A stretch of 64,000 nt of DNA from G963422705 sp963422705. Lineage in GTDB: Bacteria > Poribacteria > WGA-4E > WGA-3G. Below the pieces are notes generated by a model. The model had not been told where the DNA came from. It did not search any database and was given only the letters and a program-made list of their open reading frames with translations. Where the stretch lies: the NCBI GenBank assembly GCA_963422705.1, contig OY730443.1:2356001-2420000 (forward strand), written 5' to 3'. Shown one piece after another: positions 34,315 through 42,158 of this stretch; positions within the stretch are counted from its first letter, which is position 1, and each line of letters opens with the position of its first letter. The position numbers were made by a program, and so were the translations under genes.

Positions 34315-34622
34315 GGATTTATCAAGTACCAAGTCTTTAACCCCTGACAAGTGGGTAGGCAGACACACAGCCATGCGACTGTGCTTGTCATGTCTGCCAA
34401 CTTGATACTCTAATGATACCACATTTTTTACCGAATGTCAATTTCTTTGCATGGCTCACGCCTTTAGCGGGCTTATATCCCAAAGCGAAAACGTTAGGCT
34501 TTACGACCGAATGCCCGTAAATAACATTGGTTAGCCGGGTAACAGTGTCATTCATCGTCTGCTGGTTTTCGCCTGTTGAACGTTTTTCACGGTAAACCTG
34601 GCCCTATCAAGTTAATTTGATA
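34315..34622. other. Left part of the TnpB element and adjacent gene-free DNA
   Basis: A short frame continuing tnpB upstream to 34422 lies over the inverted repeats and is probably not translated. Beyond 34480 no gene is seen. A small palindrome TATCAA-TTGATA at about 34606-34623 lies at the end of the oxidoreductase gene and may belong to its 3' end. Confidence 0.4.
34355..34410. repeat. Nested inverted repeats at the left side of the TnpB element
   Basis: GGCAGACACACAG and CTGTGCTTGTCATGTCTGCC face each other around CCATGCGA, pairing CACAG with CTGTG and GGCAGACA with TGTCTGCC. The flanks ATCAAGT (about 34321) and ACTTGAT (about 34410) extend the symmetry. This fits a left-end recognition structure of an IS605-type element. 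Confidence 0.6.
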
Positions 34623-35657
34623 TTAGCCTGACAAATCGCTGAGGTAATCGTCTATCCGCTTAGGTTGCCCATCAAGAGTCGTCTCCATTGCGGCGATAAC
34701 GAGTACGAAACTCTTAATATTATCTTCAATCCGTGTCTGAGAAGGTTCGCCGCCATCAAGCCATTTCAAGAATTCATCAAAGAGGTGCTGATGCGCGTGA
34801 TAAGGGATTGTGGGTGCTTCGTAGACTTCGGTTTCCCTGCCGGCGCGATGGATAGTCATCTGGTTTCCGCCTGCGAGCTCAACGGCCCCTTCTTCAAATT
34901 CAGCGCGATAGTGTTCGTGATTCCAGCAGTTGATGATACCGGCGGCGGAGCTATTCCCTTCATAAGAGGTATGGACGCCGTTATCCATCCGCATTACATA
35001 GAAACCACTGGAGTAGTGTTGGAAACTCGACCATTTTGGATTCCACCCGAACCCAATTAACGTTTTGCAATCTCCCCCGGAGAGGAACCGCAACATATCG
35101 AGGTGATGCACGGAACCTTCAAAAAGCAATCCAAAATCCATATCGTGTCGCCAGGCTTTACCCCAGGAAAGATATCGTCGGTAATCGCAAGCGTAGCGTC
35201 CGACAATGTGCTGGAGTTGTCCCAGTCGCCCGTCATCTCGGATTCGAATGAGTTCCTGTTTGTTATCTGCATATCGATAATTTTGTATAATTGCACACGG
35301 CAATCCTGTCTGCTGCGCGGTACGTACCATTGCCTTTGCGGCGTCCAAGGTATCAGCAATTGGTTTCTCACAGATAACCGGCATCCCATTTTTCATTGCG
35401 GCAATTGCGGCGGGGCTATGGAATTGGGGTGGCACAGCGATACCACAAAAATCTGCCTTCACCGTCTCGCACGCCTCGTTAAAATCCGTGAAGCGCTGTG
35501 AGCTGCTAAGTCCGAGTGCTTCTCCCTGGGTTGACAACACATCGGTATTCACATCGGCGAGCCCGATAATCTTAATCCTGTCGCTGAAGTTCTGTGTAAA
35601 GTTCGCTATCCAACCGCCGGCCATCCCACTCCCGCCAATCATCAAACATGTTTTCAT
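34623..35657 (-). CDS. Gfo/Idh/MocA family oxidoreductase
   Basis: A 344-residue NAD(P)-dependent oxidoreductase. The N-terminal Rossmann fold starts MKTCLMIGGSGMAGGWIANF, somewhat unusual in having GGSGMAG. It is followed by AVPPQFHSPAAIAAMKNG and the conserved EKPIADTL, where Lys is catalytic. The C-terminal half has LLFEGSVHHLDMLRFLSGGD with the His that acts as acid/base in many members. These enzymes oxidise or reduce sugars, inositols or similar compounds; the substrate is not evident. It lies 46 bp downstream of the gamma carbonic anhydrase gene on the same strand. Confidence 0.9.
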   Translation of the reverse strand: MKTCLMIGGSGMAGGWIANFTQNFSDRIKIIGLADVNTDVLSTQGEALGLSSSQRFTDFNEACETVKADFCGIAVPPQFHSPAAIAAMKNGMPVICEKPIADTLDAAKAMVRTAQQTGLPCAIIQNYRYADNKQELIRIRDDGRLGQLQHIVGRYACDYRRYLSWGKAWRHDMDFGLLFEGSVHHLDMLRFLSGGDCKTLIGFGWNPKWSSFQHYSSGFYVMRMDNGVHTSYEGNSSAAGIINCWNHEHYRAEFEEGAVELAGGNQMTIHRAGRETEVYEAPTIPYHAHQHLFDEFLKWLDGGEPSQTRIEDNIKSFVLVIAAMETTLDGQPKRIDDYLSDLSG

Positions 35658-35703
35658 AGTTTTTCCTCTAAAGATGATATCCTGCTAGAATTCTTAACTC
35701 ATC

Positions 35704-36222
35704 CTATTCAATCAAACGGGCGTTTTGCATGAGTTGCCCGCGTCGTACATAATCGTCTTTGCCGCGTCTCACTCTTTCAAGTTCAGTGTCGTTAACATCC
35801 CGCCGGATTTGTGCGGGTACTCCCATCGCCACGGTGCCTGGTGGGATTTCTTGCCCTTCTCGCACGAGCGTCCCGGCGGCGACAACGGCGCGCGCGCCAA
35901 TGGTAGCCCCGGTTAGCAGAATTGCCCCCATCCCGATGAGTGCTTCATCGCCAATGTTGCAACTATGCAGAATCGCCCCGTGCCCGATGGTTACGTCATC
36001 CCCGATAAAACACGGAATCTCCGCGTCCATATGAACCACAGTTCCATCTTGAATGTTCGTTCGGCATCCGATACGGATAGGTTCTAAATCGCCCCGTATC
36101 ACCGTGTTAAACCAGACACTTGAGTGTGCCCCAATCCTGACATCACCAATAATCATCGCCCCTGGTGCAACAAAGACTGAGCGATGGACGTCTGGCGTTT
36201 TACCTTCATATTCTATTAACAT
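35704..36222 (-). CDS. Gamma carbonic anhydrase family protein (left-handed beta-helix)
   Basis: A 172-residue hexapeptide-repeat protein. Repeats such as VFVAPGAMIIGDVRIG, SSVWFNTVIRGDLEPIRIG and TNIQDGTVVHMD build the left-handed helix; the three metal-binding His are in VVHMD and GHGAILHSC. A C-terminal helix (ELERVRRGKDDYVRRGQLMQ) closes the trimer. Such YrdA/CaiE-type proteins bind zinc or iron and may hydrate CO2, though many have no proven activity. It reads leftward into the Gfo/Idh/MocA gene and is probably in the same transcript. Confidence 0.9.
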   Translation of the reverse strand: MLIEYEGKTPDVHRSVFVAPGAMIIGDVRIGAHSSVWFNTVIRGDLEPIRIGCRTNIQDGTVVHMDAEIPCFIGDDVTIGHGAILHSCNIGDEALIGMGAILLTGATIGARAVVAAGTLVREGQEIPPGTVAMGVPAQIRRDVNDTELERVRRGKDDYVRRGQLMQNARLIE

Positions 36223-36320
36223 ATTCTCATCTTAGATTTTCAAACCGTATTATCTTGAGGTATCGGCTCAATATCGGTTTGTCACCTGTGGTGGTGTGAG
36301 GGTAACCCCGGCCTTTCCTA

Positions 36321-38000
36321 TTAAGCCACCAAAAGTTTTCGGAGGTTCCGTACCCCGATTTTGTAAAAGACACCGAGCCCCGCGGCGAAACAGCCTATCA
36401 CCGCGACAAGCCAAGCAACCCCTCCTATCTGCAAAACGATTATCGGCACAATTATCAGCACGATGTCTAGTAGCAACGTGAACATGAAAGTTAAAGTCCG
36501 TAGTAACGGGCGAGATTGCATGCTACTCCCGGGGAACTGCGTCAATTCTGCCATCCACGGCAGCGCGCCAATAGCGGTGTTCAAAGCACAAACGGCGGAT
36601 AGGCTTAAAATTGGCGTTAATAAGAAACGTATCCAAACCTCCCCTGGCATCCGGAGCAGCCTCAAAACAATTAGCATCCAAAACTCAGTATAGCTCACGG
36701 CGCAGAGAAACGCTGTGAGGCATTTACTCACGTACGCCAATTCAGGTGTGATGGGATTCGATTTCAGCATCCACCACGTTTTCGCCTCATCACGAAATCC
36801 GCTGCAACTCAACCGAAATGTGATAAGCGTCCCATAAAGCGTTATCTGCACAGTAATAGCGACAGCATCATTCACATCTGCAACGCTGTTCTGTAAAAGT
36901 AAGATGCCGATATGAACGATTAAAAAGAACGTGAGCATGATGATGGCAATCATGGCGCCACGATGCCGAATAAAAACAGCAAAGTCTTTCCGCATCATCG
37001 CTCTTCCGCGTTGGAGAAAAGTGCTGCGCGGAACAGAAAAAATCGAGTGATTGCGTGGGCTAAACTTCCAGGCGCGAGTCCACACGCGCACTGATTTCAT
37101 GGAAGCGATATTTTCCAGTCCTGTTGTGTAAATTCGCATTGCTACGAGAATTGCAAGGCAAACCGAACTCAAACTCCCTCCGATAAGCCAAAACCCCCAC
37201 CGCAGCAGCCCGCTTGTCGTCGATTCATCCACCCAACTGAACATCAATCTTCCGAGCCATTGATGTGGATACCATGTGGAACTAGACAATTCTGTGCCGA
37301 TGTCGAAGTCTATTTCCGATACCGCGTTGAAAAAAAACTGCTTCACCTTCAGCACCTCAAATTCAGATTGGAAACGCTGTTCTAATAAGAGAAGTCCTAA
37401 GAAGAATGCTACCATCACGCTTATCGCCGTGGCAAGCATCTTGAGGGAAGTGAGCAGCTTTCCGGATGAAAAGAATCGTGTAATCAACATCATGCTAATA
37501 CTAACATGACTCGCAATCAGAATGAGAAAGCAAAAGCATGCTGGAAGCAGAAGAAAATAAAAATGCCATGGAAGTTGGAATATCAGCCCGAACGCTACCC
37601 ACGGCGTTCCTAACAGGCAGAGTATGCTCAGAAAGTGGGGTACTGTCATTTCGAAGAACTTAAATCCGAAAATCACAACCGATGGTATGGGTAGCGAGCG
37701 TAAAAGGACGCTATCGGGGGCTTGATACAGCACTTTCAGCGAAGTTTCCATCAAGTCTTTTGCAACGATAGCACTTCCGAATAGCATAAACCCGTTAATC
37801 ACACTGAATACGCGGATTGGCGAGGCTTCGCTCAGTCGCAGGTGCGTGAAAATTTCGTTGCCTAATGCGGATAGCACAACAACGAAGATTAGGTAACCAA
37901 TGAACTTAAAAAACTGTTTTCGCTGTGGTTGATATTTAAGTCCATTTAACCAGGCTTGCCAACTCGCCTTAATCAAGATTTTCATTTGGCCAATGAGCAT
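36321..38000 (-). CDS. ABC transporter permease (ABC-2-like, large)
   Basis: A 559-residue membrane protein with about twelve hydrophobic helices in two halves, separated by a cytoplasmic stretch with RAWKFSPRNHSIFSVPRS and RGRAMMRKDFAVFIRHRG. The pattern is that of large one-chain ABC-2-like permeases. It follows the ATPase gene by 104 bp on the same strand, which together form a complete exporter. The substrate is unknown; lipids, glycans or peptides are possible. No substrate-binding protein is nearby, as expected for export. Confidence 0.85.
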   Translation of the reverse strand: MLIGQMKILIKASWQAWLNGLKYQPQRKQFFKFIGYLIFVVVLSALGNEIFTHLRLSEASPIRVFSVINGFMLFGSAIVAKDLMETSLKVLYQAPDSVLLRSLPIPSVVIFGFKFFEMTVPHFLSILCLLGTPWVAFGLIFQLPWHFYFLLLPACFCFLILIASHVSISMMLITRFFSSGKLLTSLKMLATAISVMVAFFLGLLLLEQRFQSEFEVLKVKQFFFNAVSEIDFDIGTELSSSTWYPHQWLGRLMFSWVDESTTSGLLRWGFWLIGGSLSSVCLAILVAMRIYTTGLENIASMKSVRVWTRAWKFSPRNHSIFSVPRSTFLQRGRAMMRKDFAVFIRHRGAMIAIIMLTFFLIVHIGILLLQNSVADVNDAVAITVQITLYGTLITFRLSCSGFRDEAKTWWMLKSNPITPELAYVSKCLTAFLCAVSYTEFWMLIVLRLLRMPGEVWIRFLLTPILSLSAVCALNTAIGALPWMAELTQFPGSSMQSRPLLRTLTFMFTLLLDIVLIIVPIIVLQIGGVAWLVAVIGCFAAGLGVFYKIGVRNLRKLLVA

Positions 38001-38104
38001 AAGAAGCTTTTCACGCGGTTGACATCAGACGTATCGCAGCGACACGTAATCGAATAAAAATTGTCCCAGCGTGTACGCTGTTCCTGAGGGTGGAGTCCCT
38101 ATTT

Positions 38105-38899
38105 TCATTCATGGTTTCCCCCGTCCTCTGTTAGATTAAAGAAAATATCTTCAAGTGTCGGTATCTGTTCGCCATTAGCCGGGGACTGCATTCTACACGT
38201 CTGCTGTTTTCTTAATTCAGCCAAGCTCCCCAGGGCGATGAGTTCTCCTTTGCTGATAATTGCGACGCGATTGCAAATCCGTTCTGCGATTTCGAGAATG
38301 TGCGTTGTGAGAAAGACAGTGCCCCCTTGTTTGCACTGCAGTCGTAAAATTTCGCGTACAGCGCGCGCACTCCTCGGGTCGAGTCCACTTGTCGGTTCAT
38401 CAAGAAAAAGAATGCGTGGGTAATGCACAAGTATTGAAACTAAGAGTATCTTCTTCTGCATCCCGTATGAATAGCTTTTTATTAAATCATCGGCGGCATC
38501 CCTGAGTTCGAGTTGTTCAAGCAATTGCTCCATCTCATTTTCAGCTTGATGCGGTGCTATCTTATGTAAATCGGCGATAAGGCGAACAAATTGCCTGCCG
38601 CTCAACGAGTCATAGAGTTGCGGTGTATCGGGCATGAGCCCCATAATTGATTTGGCTTGTAAGCTGTGCGTCTGAATGTCATACCCACCCAGGATTGCCG
38701 TGCCGGATGTTGGCCGGAGCAACCCGGTAAGCATGTTGATTGTCGTCGTTTTCCCAGCGCCATTCGGGCCGAGGAATCCGAAGATTTCCCCGGGTTCGAC
38801 AGTGAGTGTCAAATTATTCACAGCACACAATTCACCGAAGTACTTCGTGAGATTCACCGTTTGAATCATCGGCTTTGCGTTTTGCATCAAAGCACACAC
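38105..38899 (-). CDS. ABC transporter ATP-binding protein
   Basis: A 264-residue ATPase of the exporter (CcmA/NatA-like) group: Walker A GPNGAGKTTTIN, Q-loop LMPDTPQLYDSLSGRQ, signature SYGMQKKILLVS, Walker B ILFLDEPTSGLDP and H-loop LTTHILE. It energises the permease encoded downstream at 36321-38000. The start is at 38899; an internal ATG five residues on is also possible. Eight bases separate it from the PspA-like gene upstream, so all three leftward genes may form one envelope-stress or export operon. Confidence 0.95.
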   Translation of the reverse strand: MCALMQNAKPMIQTVNLTKYFGELCAVNNLTLTVEPGEIFGFLGPNGAGKTTTINMLTGLLRPTSGTAILGGYDIQTHSLQAKSIMGLMPDTPQLYDSLSGRQFVRLIADLHKIAPHQAENEMEQLLEQLELRDAADDLIKSYSYGMQKKILLVSILVHYPRILFLDEPTSGLDPRSARAVREILRLQCKQGGTVFLTTHILEIAERICNRVAIISKGELIALGSLAELRKQQTCRMQSPANGEQIPTLEDIFFNLTEDGGNHE

Positions 38900-38908
38900 C
38901 TCGAAGAG

Positions 38909-39619
38909 TTAATGACGGAAAAGATCTTTTTTTAGTTTTTCGAGCGCCTCATCTACATTTTTCGTATTTCGATGGCTTGTGTGTTCAGTCACGTTTTTCT
39001 TTCGAACAAGGCTGTCTTCTTCCTGTTGTGCCCCCGCGTGTGTGGAAACGCCCTGGTTCGATGTCGCTTTTTCGACGTGCGCTTCCAGTTTTTCCACTGT
39101 CCGTTCTACCTGCCCGAGCGCGCTATTTTCGTCATCCCTGCTGAATCTCGACAATATCTCATAGCATTGCAAGTGCGTCTCTGCCTGTTTTTGACGGTTC
39201 CGGAGAGACTCTTCTCGTTCCATAGTGCTTTGGAACTTTTCATAAAACTCGCGGAGCCCCATTTTGAGATGTACTACAATATCTTCTTGGGCAGTGATTT
39301 GCTGCTGCAAGCGGGTTGCGCGTTCAAGATACAGTTGCTTTTGTTGTGATGCCTTTTCTACAATTTCACTTTTTCCGTTGTGCAAAGCAAGCTCTATTTT
39401 TTTTTCATATTCGTGTATCGCGTTGAAGATATCGCGAAGGGCTTTTTTCAGACGGGCCTCTTCCGCAATCGCAGTCGCGACGAGCTCCTTCCCTTCCGCA
39501 AGCCCTTTTTTCATATCGACGATGGTTTTATCAAAAACCGTTCGGTTGTCGTCAGCTTCCGCTAAAAACGCATCTATATTTTTCTCTAACCGGCCGATTA
39601 TTCCTCTCATTGCTTTCAT
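38909..39619 (-). CDS. PspA/IM30-like coiled-coil protein
   Basis: About 236 residues from the ATG at 39619, 9 nt after AGGGG; a TTG six bases earlier is less likely. The protein is almost entirely alpha-helical with long coiled coils (for example LYLERATRLQQQITAQED and QKQAETHLQCYEILSRF), which fits the PspA/Vipp1 family of membrane-remodelling ESCRT-III-like proteins. The C-terminal 60 residues are polar and diverge from the family. It would bind the inner membrane under stress. Its own promoter is at 39678-39706, and the ABC exporter genes follow closely. Confidence 0.75.
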   Translation of the reverse strand: MKAMRGIIGRLEKNIDAFLAEADDNRTVFDKTIVDMKKGLAEGKELVATAIAEEARLKKALRDIFNAIHEYEKKIELALHNGKSEIVEKASQQKQLYLERATRLQQQITAQEDIVVHLKMGLREFYEKFQSTMEREESLRNRQKQAETHLQCYEILSRFSRDDENSALGQVERTVEKLEAHVEKATSNQGVSTHAGAQQEEDSLVRKKNVTEHTSHRNTKNVDEALEKLKKDLFRH

Positions 39620-39677
39620 TCTCAAATTCCCCTTATTTTTCGTATCTCCGTATCAGGATAATAAGAACTCTTTTCTA

Positions 39678-39706
39678 ATTATAGCAGCGTACCGATAATT
39701 TATCAA
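39678..39706 (-). promoter_or_regulatory. Extended -10 promoter of the PspA-like / ABC exporter operon
   Basis: Minus strand: TTGATA at 39706-39701, 17-nt spacer, TATAAT at 39683-39678 preceded by TGC. Confidence 0.7.
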
Positions 39707-39745
39707 ATTTTCGTCCACCGTGGCTACCCTCACGTCAAATTTTTC

Positions 39746-39774
39746 TTGATTCAATTCAATTTTTCGTGTAGAAT
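39746..39774 (+). promoter_or_regulatory. Rightward promoter facing a gene-poor region
   Basis: TTGATT at 39746-39751, 17-nt spacer, TAGAAT at 39769-39774. Transcription would begin near 39781, about 700 nt before ruvX, and could drive an unrecognised RNA or the ruvX-lpx genes. Confidence 0.55.
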
Positions 39775-40487
39775 TTAAGGCGTGTTCGTTCTGTGGTTAC
39801 CTGAAACCGTGTTAATTAAATTTTAACATAACAACAGAAAATGCTCCCGGGTAGGCGCTTTACTGCGGTTTAGCGACTTGTGCCTCGGCACCCTATGGAA
39901 AAACAGATGAAAATTCTGAAGCTGTCTCAAGCAGCTTCCGTAACTCAAACGGGGTTTCCCGTCTTTATGGAATTAGCAGAAAGGCATGAAAATAGCGTCC
40001 GGGCAGTCCTCTTTTTAGAAATGTGGGGATTCATAAGGAAAATCAGTGCATATTTGTATATGGTTGATAGCTGTTTTAGCACGCGATATAGATACCGTTG
40101 TTAAATGTTATATCCGGATGCGATTCTGGGCTATCACTCGGGCATCGCATCTCTGGAATTCGAGATGAACGATTTTCTCGAACACTACCTCCATCTACCT
40201 TCAGCTCGGCACTGCATCGGTGAAGTGATTCATGAAGTTTTCATGCCGCCTGACGGCGTCACATTCATGTACTACCAACATTTCTTATATTGAGTCAAAC
40301 CGTTGCAGCGCTCGAGTCTGTATTGTAAAATTGAGTCAAATCGCCCGATGCTTCACCCTAGATTGGGAGACAGAACGGTTGGGAAGGGATGTATCAGATT
40401 CAATTCGCCTTCGGCAGCCGCCAGGTGAGTCTAAATGGAACCAACTCCTACGGCTAGTTGATATCATAGAGGTGAGAAGAAGGATTC
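39775..40487 (+). other. Gene-poor region upstream of ruvX; possible decayed gene or untranslated RNA
   Basis: Only short frames are present. One at 39880-40104 and one at 40105-40293 lie in the same frame, split by a single TAA directly followed by ATG. The second contains LYPDAILGYHSGIASLEF, which resembles a segment seen in AbiEi-type antitoxin or regulator proteins, so this may be a decayed gene. Two copies of TTGAGTCAAA occur at about 40291 and 40331. No tRNA, 6S, RNase P, tmRNA or SRP signature was recognised. Confidence 0.35.
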
Positions 40488-40913
40488 ATGATGGGAATTT
40501 ACCTTGGATTAGACATTGGTGATAAGCGAATTGGTGTAGCACTGAGTGATGAACTCGGTATGACAGCACATCCGCTATGTACACTGACTCGGAAAAATAG
40601 GAAAGTGGACCTAGTCGCGATTTCAGATCTCGTTTCTCTTCATAAGGTTAAACGTGTCATCATCGGATTACCCATCTCACTTGATGGTTCAATCGGTGAA
40701 CACGCAAAAAAGGTTCAAAAATTGGCGCAACGTTTGCAGAATGTCATCAAAATTCCGATTGAGCTGTGTGATGAACGGTTCACCACGGCAGAAGCAGAGG
40801 CAATTTTACAAGAGCTTAACAAGAATGCTAAGGAGCAGAAAGATATTATCGACCAGGTTGCTGCAGTGATTATTCTCAGAGAATATTTGGAAAAACGTCG
40901 GGAAGATAGATAA
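40488..40913 (+). CDS. ruvX: RuvX/YqgF-family Holliday junction resolvase-like nuclease
   Basis: A 141-residue RNase H-fold protein. The family features are GLDIGDKRIGVALSDELGMTAHPL at the start (short form: first acidic residue in GLDIG), VIIGLPISLDGS, CDERFTTAEAE with a second acidic residue, and KDIIDQVAAVIIL with a third. The family processes 16S rRNA ends and may resolve junctions. Two adjacent ATGs exist; the second (40491) has the better spacing to AAGG. It opens the rightward ruvX-mltG-lpx set. Confidence 0.92.
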   Translation: MMGIYLGLDIGDKRIGVALSDELGMTAHPLCTLTRKNRKVDLVAISDLVSLHKVKRVIIGLPISLDGSIGEHAKKVQKLAQRLQNVIKIPIELCDERFTTAEAEAILQELNKNAKEQKDIIDQVAAVIILREYLEKRREDR

Positions 40914-40985
40914 GCTGTATTCAAAGAGGCTAGCGCTGTAAAAAATGGATTTTCCGAACTTTACGTCACACGGAAGCGATGCGTT

Positions 40986-42116
40986 ATGATGCATATCAAA
41001 TCTGGCACATTAAGGAAGACGTGGTTCCACATAGGTGGATGGATAGTCTGTTGCATGAGTGTGTTCTGCTTCATTACAATTTTCATGGGGTGGCTCTACC
41101 TTTCCCCTATGGGAAAATTAGGCTCGAGCACGACAGGGAAATTTGTTGACTTCAACGTCCCATTAGGCAGCAGCTCACGGGGTATCGCGCGGCAATTGGC
41201 TGCAAAAAAATTAATTCGGAGCGAGTTTGCTTTTCGACTGGCGCTTCGCTACCAAGGCAGTGCTCGACGTTTAAAAGCGGGAGATTATCAACTGCAGCGG
41301 GATATGTCCTTATTGCAAATCCTCAATGAACTCCAAAAAGGACGGGTGACGTTAAAAAGTTGGACTGTCCCAGAAGGACTCACCATCTCAGACATTGCTA
41401 GACTCTGGGAGACTACTGGATTTGGGACGTCTGCAGAATTTCTTCTCGCCGTAAAATCAACTGACTTGATAGAACGTTTGCAACCTGGCGCAGATTGTCT
41501 GCCACACGACATATCATTAGAAGGGTACCTTTTTCCAAACACCTATAAGTTTGCAAAGGGCACCTCGGCGAAAAAAGTTATCGAAATGATGCTTGCTGAA
41601 TTCATCCGGCGGTGGGATGAAACGCTAATTAAAGCAGCGGAAGACTTAAACATGACTCGGCATCAAATCGTGACGCTCGCTTCCATAATCGAAGAAGAAG
41701 CGCAATTAGAGTCTGAACGACACCGTATTGCGAGCGTCTTCCACAACCGCCTCAAGCGCAACTGGAAACTGCAAGCGGATCCGACTGTATTTTATGCGTT
41801 AAGGCAGCTGTCCGAACGCTCTGGTGACATTAAAGGAACGGCTTCAATGTACGTACAGGGAAAACACCGGCTGACAAAGGCTGAACTCAAAGTGGATTCG
41901 CCGTACAATACGTATCTGTATAAAGGGTTACCGCCGGCCCCGATTAGTAACCCTGGCGTTGCTTCCATCAGAGCTGCATTACAACCGGAGAAGAACGGCT
42001 ATCTCTATTTCGTTGCGATTGGAGAAGGGCGGCATCACTTTTCAAAGACGCTTTCCGAGCATAATAGAATGATTTTGAAAATTAAGCGAGGAAAACGGGA
42101 GAAAACAGATAAATAA
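40986..42116 (+). CDS. mltG: Endolytic peptidoglycan transglycosylase MltG (YceG-like)
   Basis: A 376-residue inner-membrane enzyme with an N-terminal transmembrane helix (VCCMSVFCFITIFMGWLYL region) and a periplasmic YceG domain. The N-terminal LysM-like part contains VPEGLTISDIARLWE. The catalytic Glu lies in ASIIEEEAQLESERHRIASVF in short, preceded by MTRHQIVTL; LQADPTVFYAL and SPYNTYLYKGLPPAPISNPG are further family blocks. It cuts nascent glycan strands and so sets their length. It lies between ruvX and the lpxC-fabZ fusion; the ruvX-mltG neighbourhood is common in bacteria. Confidence 0.95.
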   Translation: MMHIKSGTLRKTWFHIGGWIVCCMSVFCFITIFMGWLYLSPMGKLGSSTTGKFVDFNVPLGSSSRGIARQLAAKKLIRSEFAFRLALRYQGSARRLKAGDYQLQRDMSLLQILNELQKGRVTLKSWTVPEGLTISDIARLWETTGFGTSAEFLLAVKSTDLIERLQPGADCLPHDISLEGYLFPNTYKFAKGTSAKKVIEMMLAEFIRRWDETLIKAAEDLNMTRHQIVTLASIIEEEAQLESERHRIASVFHNRLKRNWKLQADPTVFYALRQLSERSGDIKGTASMYVQGKHRLTKAELKVDSPYNTYLYKGLPPAPISNPGVASIRAALQPEKNGYLYFVAIGEGRHHFSKTLSEHNRMILKIKRGKREKTDK

Positions 42117-42158
42117 GGTACTACCACAGTGGTGTACCTAAAAGGAAATCACACCCAA

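Larger units (their letters stand above)
33040..34480 (-). mobile_element. IS200/IS605-group, TnpB-only (IS1341-like) element
   Basis: A single frameshifted tnpB is flanked by hairpins typical of this group, which has no terminal inverted repeats. The right end holds an imperfect palindrome at 33056-33077 (ACGCT AA AGCGT core). The left side holds nested inverted repeats at 34355-34410. Another hairpin-like tract, GGCTCACGCCTTTAGCGGGC, lies near 34451-34470. No TnpA transposase gene is present. The outer limits are approximate because these elements make no target duplication. Confidence 0.75.
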
